Below are positions 37,499 through 47,940 of a DNA stretch of 64,000 nt, one piece after another (position 1 is the first letter of the stretch; each line of letters opens with the position of its first letter). A program made the translations under genes and the position numbers. Source of the stretch: Haliclona indistincta (lineage: Eukaryota > Porifera > Demospongiae > Haplosclerida > Chalinidae); contig OZ024784.1 of the NCBI GenBank assembly GCA_964017065.1, positions 2,664,598-2,728,597 of the forward strand. The letters run 5' to 3'. The notes under the pieces were generated by a model. It was not told where the DNA came from and ran no database searches. It saw only the letters and a list, made by a program, of their open reading frames with translations.

Positions 37499-39917
37499 TC
37501 ATACCACGGATACAGTAATGGGCTCGGAATGACACACAGAGCGACAGTTATGACCACACTCCAGAGGCAGCAGACAGGGCTCCTTACAGGGAGGACAACG
37601 ACCAAAATGACAGCGATGAGGAGGACGTTGATTGTGGTGACAAGATGGAGGACAGGAACAGGGTAGGTGACAAGATGGCGGCTTGGTTCGCTTCTCCCTA
37701 CCACAGGGAACAGTGACAGATGAGTGACCACAGTGACAGGTCACTGCTACCACCTGAGTACAAGGATAGCACTGACCTAATGGAGAAGAAGATGAGTATG
37801 ACAATAATAGATATCACATACCAGTGTGACAAGGAGAGGCACACTTGTGATTGCGACAGAGCAACTGTCGACCACACACTTGCTCACAGGGAGGGCAGTT
37901 ATTATCACAACACTGACGGAGAGAGAGAGAGAGAGACAGAGAGATAGAGAGAGAGGGGGAGAGAGGTGATACTCAAATTCAGAGGCTATACATGTACTTG
38001 CCTTGCGGCGACATTGGTGTCGTCCACACTGTCTAAGCTGAGAGCAGCGAGCATCACAGAGATATTCAGATGAGCAAGACACCTGCTTCTCCTTCTTACC
38101 ACATCGACACTTTTTTCTGGTTACTTGTAGACACTAGGAATTAGTGAGAGCTATCTGAGAAGGTAGAGTTTAAACATTACCTGGCCACAGTCTCCATAGT
38201 GACATAGCCTCATACACATGTGTATCTTGCAGGGAAGAGGCTGGATAAAGAGTATTCATGAGTGACCGACACTACAGTCAATCTATAAACTCACCTTTCC
38301 ACATGTATCTCCACACACAGGTACATCCTCAGTGCATGGGAGAGTGTGGTCTGTACATACAGTCAACACGAACACCTCTCAACCAGATAACTAACTTGTT
38401 TTTCCACATGGACATGTCCTCTCTCCTGATCTTGGACAGGGACCACACTCCCCAGAATGGCACACCTAAGTTTACACATAAAATAATCACATGACAGTTC
38501 TGAGGGTCACCTTCTCACAAAAATGATTGCCGCAGTCTAGTTTTCGTCTACAAACCTGTGCAAGCGAGACTTAAATACAATATACTCTCAACCACTCTCT
38601 CTCTCTCTCTCTCTCTGGTAGAGTATGTCCTAACCGTCTCACACTGCCAGTCAAGATCACGGCATCTTCTCTCCTTGGTCTGTCTACCACACAAGCACGG
38701 CTGGTCTACTGTGTATTCACACTCTGAACAGGGACCTTAGTATAAGAAACTACAATGAAGACAATAAAATGACTAAGCAATGAATGTTTATGAACTGGCA
38801 GGAATGATAAAAGAAGCAGAAATACCACAACACTGCATTAGTAATAATATAGGCTCCCATGTACACCATAATCACATGAGTGGAGTCAGTGCTAGTGTGT
38901 ATGACCATACCTTCATGACAAATGGCTTCACAAATGTGCTCCCCACAGGAGAGTTCTTTTCTACAAGTTCGCCCACAGCTCCACCCTCTGGAGCCACACC
39001 TCCTCATCTGATTAGCACTACGACCACAATAGCATGAAAATGATATGGTCTTTGGACAAGGAGGGCAAGCACCTGATGAGACATGCAGAGTTGCATGATA
39101 CATATTTTGAAGGAGCATACCGGGATGACAGAGAGATACACAGTAATGACCACACTCTGGCTTGAGTTGCCTGCCACATATCTCTCCACAAGAATGCGGA
39201 AGAAGCCATGGATCAACTGGAGGATTATCCTAGACACAAATTTGAAAGAAGGAAGAAGAGAAAGACACATACTCACAAGTTTTCCACAGAAGCATTTATA
39301 CACTTTTGGACACTGCGATTGACTGTAATCACTGCGACAATTAGGACAAGACCACAGCCGCTGCTGATTAGGGAAGAGCTCAGGAGACAGAATAGATGGC
39401 TGCTTTACTCCATCTACTGCCCATTGCTGTATACAACGCAAGTGAAAGAGTCTATAACACTGGATACAGTTCCACACCTGAGGAGGAAGTGAGCGAGTGA
39501 GTGAGTAATACAGAGCCGCACGCTGCTTACTGCATCAATTCGTTTAATAGATGATAAACATATTAGACAGGATGATGTCGCTATGAGAACTGCTCCTGAC
39601 AGAACCTCTTGTGTTCCTGGAAGAATGACAAAGATCACGTGACTCCTTCAAATCTGATTGGTTGTACCAAGAGTATCTTTTCTTAGATCAGTGTAGTAGA
39701 GGTTCAGTGTTTTTTCCACAAGTTTTGAGTACTCTGGCCTATCTTCTCCATCATTTTCTTCCTCTGAATCGCTCAATTGCACCAGATACTGCATGCTACT
39801 CTCTTTAATGACTGCTACCTTGGCCAGCCTCTCTGCTGATGGAACTATAGTGTTGGAGACAAGTGTCACGTACCCAATTGTATATTGCTGAGAACCAACC
39901 AGTTCTATCAGTTTCAT
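36055..39917 (-). CDS. NFXL1: NFXL1-like NF-X1 zinc finger protein with C-terminal membrane anchor
   Basis: The chain starts at 39917 ([10 protein letters not shown]), passes an acidic stretch [12 protein letters not shown] and joins at [13 protein letters not shown] to the RING-like finger with [28 protein letters not shown] and SCPNCRSDY. Many CxxCGH-type NF-X1 zinc fingers follow, for example [36 protein letters not shown], and [17 protein letters not shown] segments. Near the end [18 protein letters not shown] and [12 protein letters not shown] match the family's last finger. Next come a charged helix and a lysine-rich KKKKKRRDD, then a membrane segment ([20 protein letters not shown]) and TINNSV. 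The layout is NFXL1 and not NFX1, which lacks the anchor. Vertebrate NFXL1 has unclear function; E3 ligase activity is possible from the RING. Introns hold GA and CT microsatellites. Confidence 0.92.
37419..37496. repeat. (GA)n microsatellite in an NFXL1 intron
   Basis: About 78 bp of near-perfect GA repeat on the plus strand, a CT tract on the coding strand next to an acceptor, where it serves as an exaggerated polypyrimidine tract. Confidence 0.95.
37918..37966. repeat. Second (GA)n tract in NFXL1
   Basis: About 49 bp of GA repeat with interruptions in the intron before the [12 protein letters not shown] exon. Confidence 0.9.
38594..38616. repeat. (CT)n tract in NFXL1 intron
   Basis: A 23-bp CT run on the plus strand inside an NFXL1 intron. 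Confidence 0.85.
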
Positions 39918-40048
39918 TGCTGGGTTTTCTTCTCGTTCCTTTTCTCGATTTCAGCGACATCACTTCTTCCTTTATACGTTTACAATAAAAAGGCGTGGTT
40001 AGCAGCACGTGGACAACCAATGGCGGCATAACCGCAGGAGCGACAAAA
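39918..40048. promoter_or_regulatory. 131-bp divergent promoter of NFXL1 and UNC45 with CCAAT/YY1-like site and uORF
   Basis: Only 131 bp separate the two start codons. GACAACCAATGGCGGCAT at 40011-40028 contains a CCAAT box overlapping ATGGCGGC, the core of YY1-type initiator elements. The same ATG (40020) opens a four-codon upstream frame, M-A-A-stop, 29 bp before the UNC45 start. Confidence 0.55.
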
Positions 40049-42814
40049 ATGGCCTCCGTGGAAAGAGCTCTTAAAATCAAGGAACGAGGCAACAAACTTT
40101 TCAAGGAGCAGAAATACCGCGATGCATTGGACTGTTACTCTGAGGCTCTCTTGCTTGTGACCGAGATTGACTACGATAGAACAGTGCTTCTCAAGAACAG
40201 AGCCGCTTGTTGGCTAAAACTCAAAGACTATGACAAAGCACTAGCAGACTGCGTAGCTGCCCTTGAAATCAGTCCAGGAGATGTTAAAGCTATTTACCGT
40301 CATGCACAGGCCTTGGAAGGGCGAGGAGACATCCCTGAAGCGTTGAGAATGGTGAAGAAACTCCTGGGATTAGAGCCTAAAAATAGAGAAGGGTTAGAGA
40401 TGGCGAGACGACTAGCGGCTAGTATTAAGCAGCAGTCTGACAGACTCCAATCAACAGATGGGATCATGGGAGAGATGTTTGCTGCACTCGCTAGCAGTGA
40501 TACACCAATCAAAGGAAGGATACAGGCTACAAAGAATCTAGCCATCTTGAGTCGAGAACCAGGTGGTTCAGGGAGAATATTTCAGGCTGGTGGAGTATCT
40601 AAGATGATTACTCTCCTATCCGACAACTCACCTGAAATTGTTCATCATTCTTTACAGTGTCTGGTTGGTCTATGTTCTGGGCACAAGGTCCGTTCCTGTT
40701 CTATCCTTCAATTTCTGCCTCTTGAAAAAGTTTCCTCTCTCATCTCTTCTCCACATACAAATGTAGCCATCAGTGCTATCACTGTTCTCAAAGAGATCAT
40801 TGCATCAGTTGCCAATGAGCAAGTAAAGGAAGTAACAGATCAAGACAGCATCAATATTGTGCTCCCTATCTTGCAGATGCTCTTCATTTCTCTTGCTAGC
40901 TATGATGTTTTGGCTGACACTCGAGACTGTATTCTAGAATTGTTTGTGAAGACCTTGCCATTGCCTGGTGTTGCTTTGCTATATCTTGAAAACAAGGTAG
41001 TCGGCCATGTACTTCAGATAGCATCACAAACAGGAGACGAAGAAGAGGAGGTTGTTGTATTAGACGAGGAGGCGTTGAACTTGCCGGTTAGCGAAGAGTG
41101 TAGAATGAACGTTTCTATGGTCTTGGCCACACTCCACGACAATCTAAGCAAGAAGGAAAAGGAGCTTTTCAAGGCTCAATGTGCTGCCTTTGTGCTTCCT
41201 CGTTTGCAAAACAAGTCTTGTATTGTTCAGCGAGAAGCTCTGTCTGCGTTTGCTGCTATTTTGCAAGGTGTGGTAGAGGTAGGAAACTCACTGCTTTCTG
41301 AAGATATTGTGCTGAAGGTCACAACACAGTTAGCAGAGTCCTGTGACACTCTTAGCATGGCAATTGCTGCTGAAACACTCTCTCTTGCTGTGACCGACAA
41401 GACAAACACTCAGCTAATCATAGAGAAAGCCATGGGAGCTCTAAAGACTCTCTACCATTGTCACGATGAGAGTGTGTGCGTGAGGGCACTAGTAGGGCTC
41501 TGCAAGGTAGGATCATCAGGAGGAGGCAACATCAATGCCCGACCATTTGCAGAAGGGGCAGATCTAAAGCTAGCAAACACCTGTCGACGTGTTCTTGTGA
41601 GTACAAAGAAATCATTGGGGCTGAAGAAATGGGCAGCAGAAGGGCTTGCATTTTTGTCTCTAGAAGCCGAAGTAAAGGAAGCCATTATCAAAGATGAAGC
41701 AGTTCTAAAGGTGCTCTTCTCAATGGCAAAGTCTCCTGATAAGTCTCTTCTCTATGGAGTATCAACTCTCTTTGTCAACCTCACCAATAGCTATGACAAG
41801 CCAGAACGAAATCCTGAGTTAGAAGAGCTTGGGAAATTTGCTGGAGAAAATGTCCCAAAAGAGCATGAATGGGACGGCGAAGAATATGTTAAAAAGAGAG
41901 TGGAAATTTTGTTGAAGGCTGGAGTGATTCCGACACTGGTTGCTCTTAGCAAGACAGAGAGCAAAAAAGTTCATGAACAAGTGGCGAGAGTGTTTCGTGC
42001 ATTGAGTATTGAACAAAAGCACAGAGGAGTCATTATTCAACAAGGAGGAACAAAATGTCTTATTCCTCTATCGTCTGACAACACCAAGCCAGGTCAACTA
42101 ATTGCTGGACAGGCTCTAGCAAAGATAGGGATAACAAATGACCCAAACCTTGCGTTCCCGGGACAACGAAAGATGGAGGTAGTGCGACCATTGTCACAGC
42201 TACTCAAGTCGGAAAGTGGGCTTCAACAGTTTGAAGGTTTGATGGCACTCACCAATCTTGCATCTTTAGGGGATGAGGTTAGGAAGAGAATTTTCAGCGA
42301 GGGTGCTGTGATTGACATGGAGGGGCTCATGTTTGAAGAACACGAGATGATCCGTCGAGCTGCTACAGAGGCACTCTGTAACATGATCCCCCTGCAAGAA
42401 GTCCACGAACGTTTCTATAATGACGACATCGAACGAGTGAAGCTGTGGACGCTATTCTCAGGAGAGGATGATCCAGCACTAGCACGAGCTGCATCTGGTG
42501 GGCTTGCTATACTCTCTCGAGATCCTAAAATCTGTCAGAAGATCATGACAGTGACAAAGAGCAGAGAGATCCTGAAGGAACTTGTAACTAGTGACTCTCA
42601 CGATCTACAGTATAGAGGAATGCACATTCTAGCAAACTTAGTAGAAGCCGACAAACAAATTGCAGCAAAAATCATCGAGGAAGATTTTCTGGAGATTTTC
42701 TTAGCATATGCTCAAGGTTTGATGAAGGGAAGCTCAAGTGAAGCAAAGATAGAAGCAGAAAGAGCACTTCAGAAGGCTGTTGAGTATGAACTGATTCAGC
42801 CAAACCCTCAATAA
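40049..42814 (+). CDS. UNC45: UNC45 myosin chaperone (intronless)
   Basis: TPR-UCS protein that folds myosin heads together with Hsp90. One uninterrupted 921-residue frame; I start at 40049 (AAAATGGCC context, MASVERALKIKERGNKLF) because no earlier ATG is in frame. Three TPR repeats occupy about residues 5-115 with RGNKLFKEQKYRDALDCY, LKNRAACWLKLKDYDKAL and KAIYRHAQALEGRGDIPEAL, including the Lys/Asn residues of an Hsp90 carboxylate clamp. Armadillo-like helices follow, and the UCS domain covers roughly 520-921 with LYGVSTLFVNLTNSYDKPE, AGVIPTLVALSKTESKK, FEGLMALTNLASLGDEVRK and RRAATEALCNM. Length fits the family (about 930-944). All neighbours have many introns, so absence of introns here is odd and suggests retroposition or intron loss. 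Promoter shared with NFXL1. Confidence 0.95.
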   Translation: MASVERALKIKERGNKLFKEQKYRDALDCYSEALLLVTEIDYDRTVLLKNRAACWLKLKDYDKALADCVAALEISPGDVKAIYRHAQALEGRGDIPEALRMVKKLLGLEPKNREGLEMARRLAASIKQQSDRLQSTDGIMGEMFAALASSDTPIKGRIQATKNLAILSREPGGSGRIFQAGGVSKMITLLSDNSPEIVHHSLQCLVGLCSGHKVRSCSILQFLPLEKVSSLISSPHTNVAISAITVLKEIIASVANEQVKEVTDQDSINIVLPILQMLFISLASYDVLADTRDCILELFVKTLPLPGVALLYLENKVVGHVLQIASQTGDEEEEVVVLDEEALNLPVSEECRMNVSMVLATLHDNLSKKEKELFKAQCAAFVLPRLQNKSCIVQREALSAFAAILQGVVEVGNSLLSEDIVLKVTTQLAESCDTLSMAIAAETLSLAVTDKTNTQLIIEKAMGALKTLYHCHDESVCVRALVGLCKVGSSGGGNINARPFAEGADLKLANTCRRVLVSTKKSLGLKKWAAEGLAFLSLEAEVKEAIIKDEAVLKVLFSMAKSPDKSLLYGVSTLFVNLTNSYDKPERNPELEELGKFAGENVPKEHEWDGEEYVKKRVEILLKAGVIPTLVALSKTESKKVHEQVARVFRALSIEQKHRGVIIQQGGTKCLIPLSSDNTKPGQLIAGQALAKIGITNDPNLAFPGQRKMEVVRPLSQLLKSESGLQQFEGLMALTNLASLGDEVRKRIFSEGAVIDMEGLMFEEHEMIRRAATEALCNMIPLQEVHERFYNDDIERVKLWTLFSGEDDPALARAASGGLAILSRDPKICQKIMTVTKSREILKELVTSDSHDLQYRGMHILANLVEADKQIAAKIIEEDFLEIFLAYAQGLMKGSSSEAKIEAERALQKAVEYELIQPNPQ

Positions 42815-42918
42815 TGGATAATCATTGTAATAGTCCAATTCAAAAATCACTTTAAACTTGTAGTAATTTTTTTGTTAGTCTGAAATAATAAGTGATCTGT
42901 ATTTTGAAAATAATTATA

Positions 42919-45140
42919 CTAATAGTCAACAGTTGTTAGCAGCTGACATAAGTTTTCCAATAGTTGATCTAGCTTGACAAAATTCTATGCAAGACGCAAC
43001 AAAATAACATAATTTTATACTCAGCCAAGATTTACCTCAGTTTGACGACTGACATTCCTTATTTTAACCCCTTCCTTATCTCTCTCGTCCACACCAACAA
43101 TAATCATAAAAGGAACCTTTTCTCGCTCACAGTACTGAATTTGATCAAGAAACCTTGGATTCTTCTTGTATGACATCTCAGCCTGAAAATTAAGAATTTC
43201 TCATGAACAAAACTTTTCAAAATTATGTGTACCTTAATGCCAGCATTCCAGAGAATGTTGCAGATCTTCATTCTCTCCTCTAGCAAGTTTTTTTGAGCTG
43301 AAGCAACCATCACCTCAGTCCCAACAGCTCTCACTGTCCCTAAATCACCAGCCTGGAATGGAGTATAACAAACATTGCAATATACATTTCGTTCACCTTA
43401 GCCTTTGACTCCAATATTGACAGCACTCTCTCTACTCCAATACTGAACCCCACACACGGTACCTGAGAACAAACCATTCCATCACTAGTCTGTCTGACAC
43501 TCACTTTTCTTTTCCGTGAGTCTAACATCCCAACTAGGTCATCGTAGCGACCTCCACCAGATATAGAGCCTACAGCTGGATCATCACTGTTGTATTCTAC
43601 CGCCTCATCTAGTGTAATGGAACAGTAGGCAGAGTAGAAGTTTCAAACCCTCACCAGCTACAAGAACAGCTTCAAAGATGACTCCAGTGTAATAGTCTAG
43701 ACCTCGAGCTAAACTCAGATCAAAACAGACCTACACAATGTCTATAATGTGCAAGAACCTCACAATTAATCTCACCTTATCGATGACCTCCATAACCTCA
43801 CAATACTGTAGTAGCTGTTCCATTTCACGCAGTCCCTCTCGTGCAATGGACACCTTCATCAAGTCAGATGAACTATCTGACAGCTTCTTCAACAGCTCCA
43901 TTGCAGGTGGTCCTCTCTTGTGCTGTAATACATATTCACCAATCTTGTCAGCTACATCACCAGGTAATCCCTTCTCTTCGACCATCTCCATTTTTACTTC
44001 TTCCCAAGATATCTAAGAAAACAAGAAAAATATAAATTCTTCTGCATTATCCACAGTTTACCTTATCTAGTTTGTCAACAGCTGAAGAAATTTTTCTAAA
44101 CTTATTCTTGGGAACACCACAAGCAGTAAATATTCCATCAAGCAGCTTGCGATGATTGATCTGTGAGCCCATCAATATCACATGCACAAATTGTGCTAAT
44201 GATAGCAACCTTGATTTCAAATTTTCCAAGTTTAAGCTCACTCAGAATCTCACTCATGATCTTAACACACTCAGCGTCAGGAATCATTGGATCATATTCA
44301 CCAGCAATATCAAAATCCTGAAAAAACGATGGATAAAACTTCTACTACATACCATAGTACACTCACTCACGCATTGATAAAACTCTCTGAGACGTCCTCT
44401 TTTCATAGCCGGTTGGTCTCGCCGGTACACCTGAGCAATGTGGTAACGCTTCATCTGTTTAATCTGCTCCATGGCCAGATATCGGGCAAATGGTACCTGC
44501 AATGCAAGACAGCTAGGTGATACATCAGTAAAAGTTAAACAACAACAAATTGCTAGACATACAGTTAGATCGTAACGAAGAGCGAGCAGTTCTCCTCCTT
44601 GGTCAGCTAGGTCATAGATGAGCTTGGAATCCTCTCCATATTTCCCGGTCAGTGTCTCCTTTAGTTCAAACACTGGTGTGCTAATAGTGACAGCACCATG
44701 TCGCTTGAAACACCCAATGATGGTGCTAAACACACGCTCTCTGATAGCCATTTGGAAGGGGTCATAGTCTCTTGTGCCCTACTTAAGACAAGACATTGCT
44801 GGGAGTACGTACTCAAGCCTATAACGTTAAAATGTGTGCAAAAAGCGAAGCAATTCTGGCACCCGTGACACTAACACTCATACAAACATGACTTTATGTC
44901 GGGTTCAATCATGTTATGTACTCCTAATATTATGTGTGGTGCATTGGACTCGAACCCTCGGGCATTTGAGGACAGAGTTTGACGGACTAGGAGCATCCGA
45001 ACACAGTAGCTTCAAATTATTCAGAGCTTGGCCAATCTGAGTAATAATACTTTTAGATAAACATTGTTTATGGTTATTGGTATATTTACCTTTCTGTTTT
45101 GCCGTAAACAGCTACTTCTTCCAATACACTGGAAAGCCAT
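42919..45140 (-). CDS. HARS2: Histidyl-tRNA synthetase copy 1, probable mitochondrial form
   Basis: Class II synthetase that charges tRNA-His. A first exon (45140-45090) codes [17 protein letters not shown], basic and without acidic residues, as expected of a mitochondrial targeting peptide. It joins in phase to 45036-44956 ([14 protein letters not shown] to LKCPR) and then to [17 protein letters not shown]. Catalytic motifs follow: [14 protein letters not shown] (motif 2), the [10 protein letters not shown] histidine loop and [16 protein letters not shown], then the anticodon domain, ending [16 protein letters not shown], stop 42919-42921. Compared with copy 2 downstream of its own tail, the WHEP domain exon is replaced by the targeting exon, and residues [12 protein letters not shown] differ from the usual [12 protein letters not shown]. 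It is tail-to-tail with UNC45 (104 bp). Confidence 0.88.
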
Positions 45141-45426
45141 ATCTTCACGTGTCGGTGCAAATATTTGTGACCACGCCTGTACGATTATTCGCGGGGGCTA
45201 AAGTCACAGCGCATAACCAATGAGCCAAACGTGCATCACAGATACTGCAGAGCCTGCAGTATCTCTGCGTACACAAACTGCAGTAGTAAAGTTGAGCTCC
45301 TAGCTACTATAGATAATAACTAACTGTAAATGAGGGAGGGGCTGGCTTGTCAGCAAGTACTGAGAGAGTAAATTATAAAATCTGCATTGATCATACACTT
45401 GAAAGTTGCCTATTAAATATCTACAT
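45141..45426. promoter_or_regulatory. Gap between the two HARS genes: HARS2 promoter and HARS 3' flank
   Basis: This 286-bp spacer holds the promoter of copy 1, with a CCAAT box (ATAACCAATGAGCC near 45212), and the downstream flank of copy 2. A perfect 11-bp inverted repeat is at 45240-45264. Confidence 0.5.
45240..45264. repeat. Perfect 11-bp inverted repeat with 3-nt spacer
   Basis: AGATACTGCAG, then AGC, then CTGCAGTATCT. It lies about 100 bp upstream of the HARS2 start codon. It may bind a dimeric factor or be a chance palindrome; no transposon structure accompanies it. Confidence 0.6.
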
Positions 45427-47738
45427 CTAAAAATCAACTAGCAATTGCTGTAGCTTTTCTGTAAGCTCTTCAATCTTGACAAAATCCTAAACAGAAGTAA
45501 GATCACAACAAACAAGAGCAAAATTATTCAAATCTTTACCTCAGTTTGACTACCAACAGTTCTGATTTTGACTCCGCCTTTATCTCTCTCATCTGCACCA
45601 ACAACAACCATGAAAGGAATCTTCTCGTGCTCGCAGTACTGAATCTGATTTAGGAACTTGGGGTTCTTCTTGTATGACATCTCCGCCTAGAGCAGATACC
45701 GCAATGTGCAGCACCTACATGTACTATCACGTACCTTAATACCAGCCTTCCAAAGAATATTACATATCTTCATTCTCTCCTCTAGTAGATCCTTCTGAGC
45801 TGAAGCCACCATCACTTCAGTACCAATGGTCCTCACTGAGCCTAAACTGCCAGCCTGGATCAGAGCAAGAAATAAGGCATAAGTAACTTTATTTCGTTCA
45901 CCTTAGCCTTTGACTCCAATATTGAGAGCACTCTCTCTACTCCAATACTGAACCCAACACACGGTACCTGAGAACAAACCAATGCACCACTAGTCTGTTG
46001 GGCAGTGCTACTCACCTTTCTTCCCTTTGGATCAAACATTCCAACTAGTCCATCGTAGCGACCTCCACCAGATATAGAGCCTACAGCTGGAGCCTCTTCT
46101 TGCTTACTGCCTGGCTTCTTTGGTCCTGCAGCCTCATCTGAGAAGAGAAAACAGTAGGCAGAGTAAAAGTTTCAAACTCTCACCAGCTACAAGAACAGCT
46201 TCAAAGATGACTCCAGTGTAATAGTCCAGACCTCGAGCTAAACTCAGATCAAAACAGACCTACACAATGTTATAATGTGCAAGAACCTCACAATTAATCT
46301 CACCTTATCGATGACCTCCATGACCTCACAATACTGTAGTAGCTGTTCCATGTCACGCAGTCCCTCTCGTGCAATGGACACCTTCATCAAGTCAGATGAA
46401 CTATCTGACAGCTTCTTCAACAGCTCCATTGCAGGTGGTCCTCTCTTGTGCTGTAATACATATTCACCAATCTTGTCAGCTACATCACCAGGTAATCCCT
46501 TCTCCTCGACCATCTCCATTTTTACTTTCTCCCAGGACATCTTCAAACAAAATTAAGGATATTCAGAATATTCTACTTCTCTAATTTTACTTTGTCTAGT
46601 TTATCAACAGCTGAACAAATAGGTCGGAATTTATCGTCAGGAACACCACAAGCTGCAAATATACCATCCAGCAGCTTACGATGATTGATCTGCAAAATAG
46701 AAGTCGGTTTGAGTCATGGTTGATAAAATGTTCTCAATCGGACCTTGATTTCAAAATTTCCAAGTTTAAGCTCACTCAGAATCTCACTCATGATCTTAAC
46801 ACACTCAGCGTCAGGAATCATTGGATCATACTCACCGGCAATATCGAAATCCTGTTAAAAAAATGCATGCAAGTATGGATATCTTTTTCTGTTACTCACG
46901 CATTGATAAAATTCTCTGTAGCGTCCTCTTGTCATGGCTGGCTGGTCTCGTCGATACACCTGAGCAATGTGATAACGCTTCATTTGTTTGATCTTGTTCA
47001 TAGCCAGATATCGGGCAAATGGTACCTACACAAAATCAAAGGCTAGTTTGGCGATATACAGTAGAGGAGATCTTTAGAGACGTACAGTTAGATCGTAACG
47101 AAGAGCGAGCAGTTCTCCTCCTTGGTCAGCTAGGTCATAGATGAGCTTGGAATCCTCTCCATATTTCCCGGTCAGTGTCTCCTTCAGTTCAAACACTGGT
47201 GTGCTAATAGTGACGGCACCATGTCGCTTGAAACACCCAATGACGGTGCTAAACACACGCTCTCTGATAGCCATTTGGAAGGGGTCATAGTCTCTTGTGC
47301 CCTACTCATGATGACAAGACATGAGTTACATAATGCATTACTGGTTTGAACCTTAGGGCATTTGAGAACAAAATTAGACGGACCAGGGCCGCCATCGCTA
47401 CAGAGTTGCTTTAATCGTTTTAACTCACTCACGGCTTGATCGATCTAAAAAGTGCAAAATACAGTTACAGTTGTAAAAGGAACCGAGCATGCACAGTATA
47501 TTGCTGCACGTGTAAACTGTACACGTGTTCAGCATGCATGCTTGCTTTTGCATCAATTTTTAATTTTTACCTCTTCTTTCGACGCCTTTTGTTGTCGTAA
47601 CTTTCTCACCCAAATCTCAGCTTCCTTAACTTTCTCTGCCGACACCTTTTCTATTGGTTGGACATCGTTGGATTCTGCTACAGGGGCTTTGTTAGAAGCA
47701 TCGACTTCCGCCATTGTTTCTCCCGCGAGGTCCGTCAT
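45427..47738 (-). CDS. HARS: Histidyl-tRNA synthetase copy 2, cytosolic form with WHEP domain
   Basis: The start at 47738 gives [19 protein letters not shown], an acidic tail followed by a WHEP domain ([20 protein letters not shown], then [14 protein letters not shown]), as in animal cytosolic HARS. Catalytic core: [97 protein letters not shown] and [19 protein letters not shown] linker absent from copy 1 ([16 protein letters not shown]) precedes the last. The chain ends [18 protein letters not shown], stop 45427-45429. Exon positions equal those of copy 1 and several exons with their introns are almost identical in DNA, which indicates tandem duplication and later gene conversion. Head-to-head with MYCBP2 at 202 bp. 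Confidence 0.92.
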
Positions 47739-47940
47739 AAAATTCGGACCCCGCGGGGAGCATATAAGTTGCCTGGTGGTCGCGATCGATCACATCACCA
47801 CACCTATCTTAGCTTACAGGCCGGCTAGCTGTACAGTTAGACTGGCGCTCCTGGCAAGGAAGAACTTCTTAAGTGTGGTAGTCTTCTGGTAAACCTTCTG
47901 TGTGCACCAGTGCAGTTCCTGTAGGGGCACGCCCCTTAAA
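47739..47940. promoter_or_regulatory. Divergent promoter between HARS and MYCBP2
   Basis: A 202-bp gap with CGGACCCCGCGGGGAG (47746-47761, near-palindromic GC core) and GTCGCGATCGATCACATC. Leaders of both genes must lie here. Confidence 0.5.

Noticed and set aside
44935..44970. tRNA-like GGACTCGAACCCTCGGGC stretch
   Set aside because: It is the exon-intron junction of HARS copy 1 (CCGAGG|GTTCGAG); no cloverleaf can be drawn, and copy 2 has the diverged equivalent.
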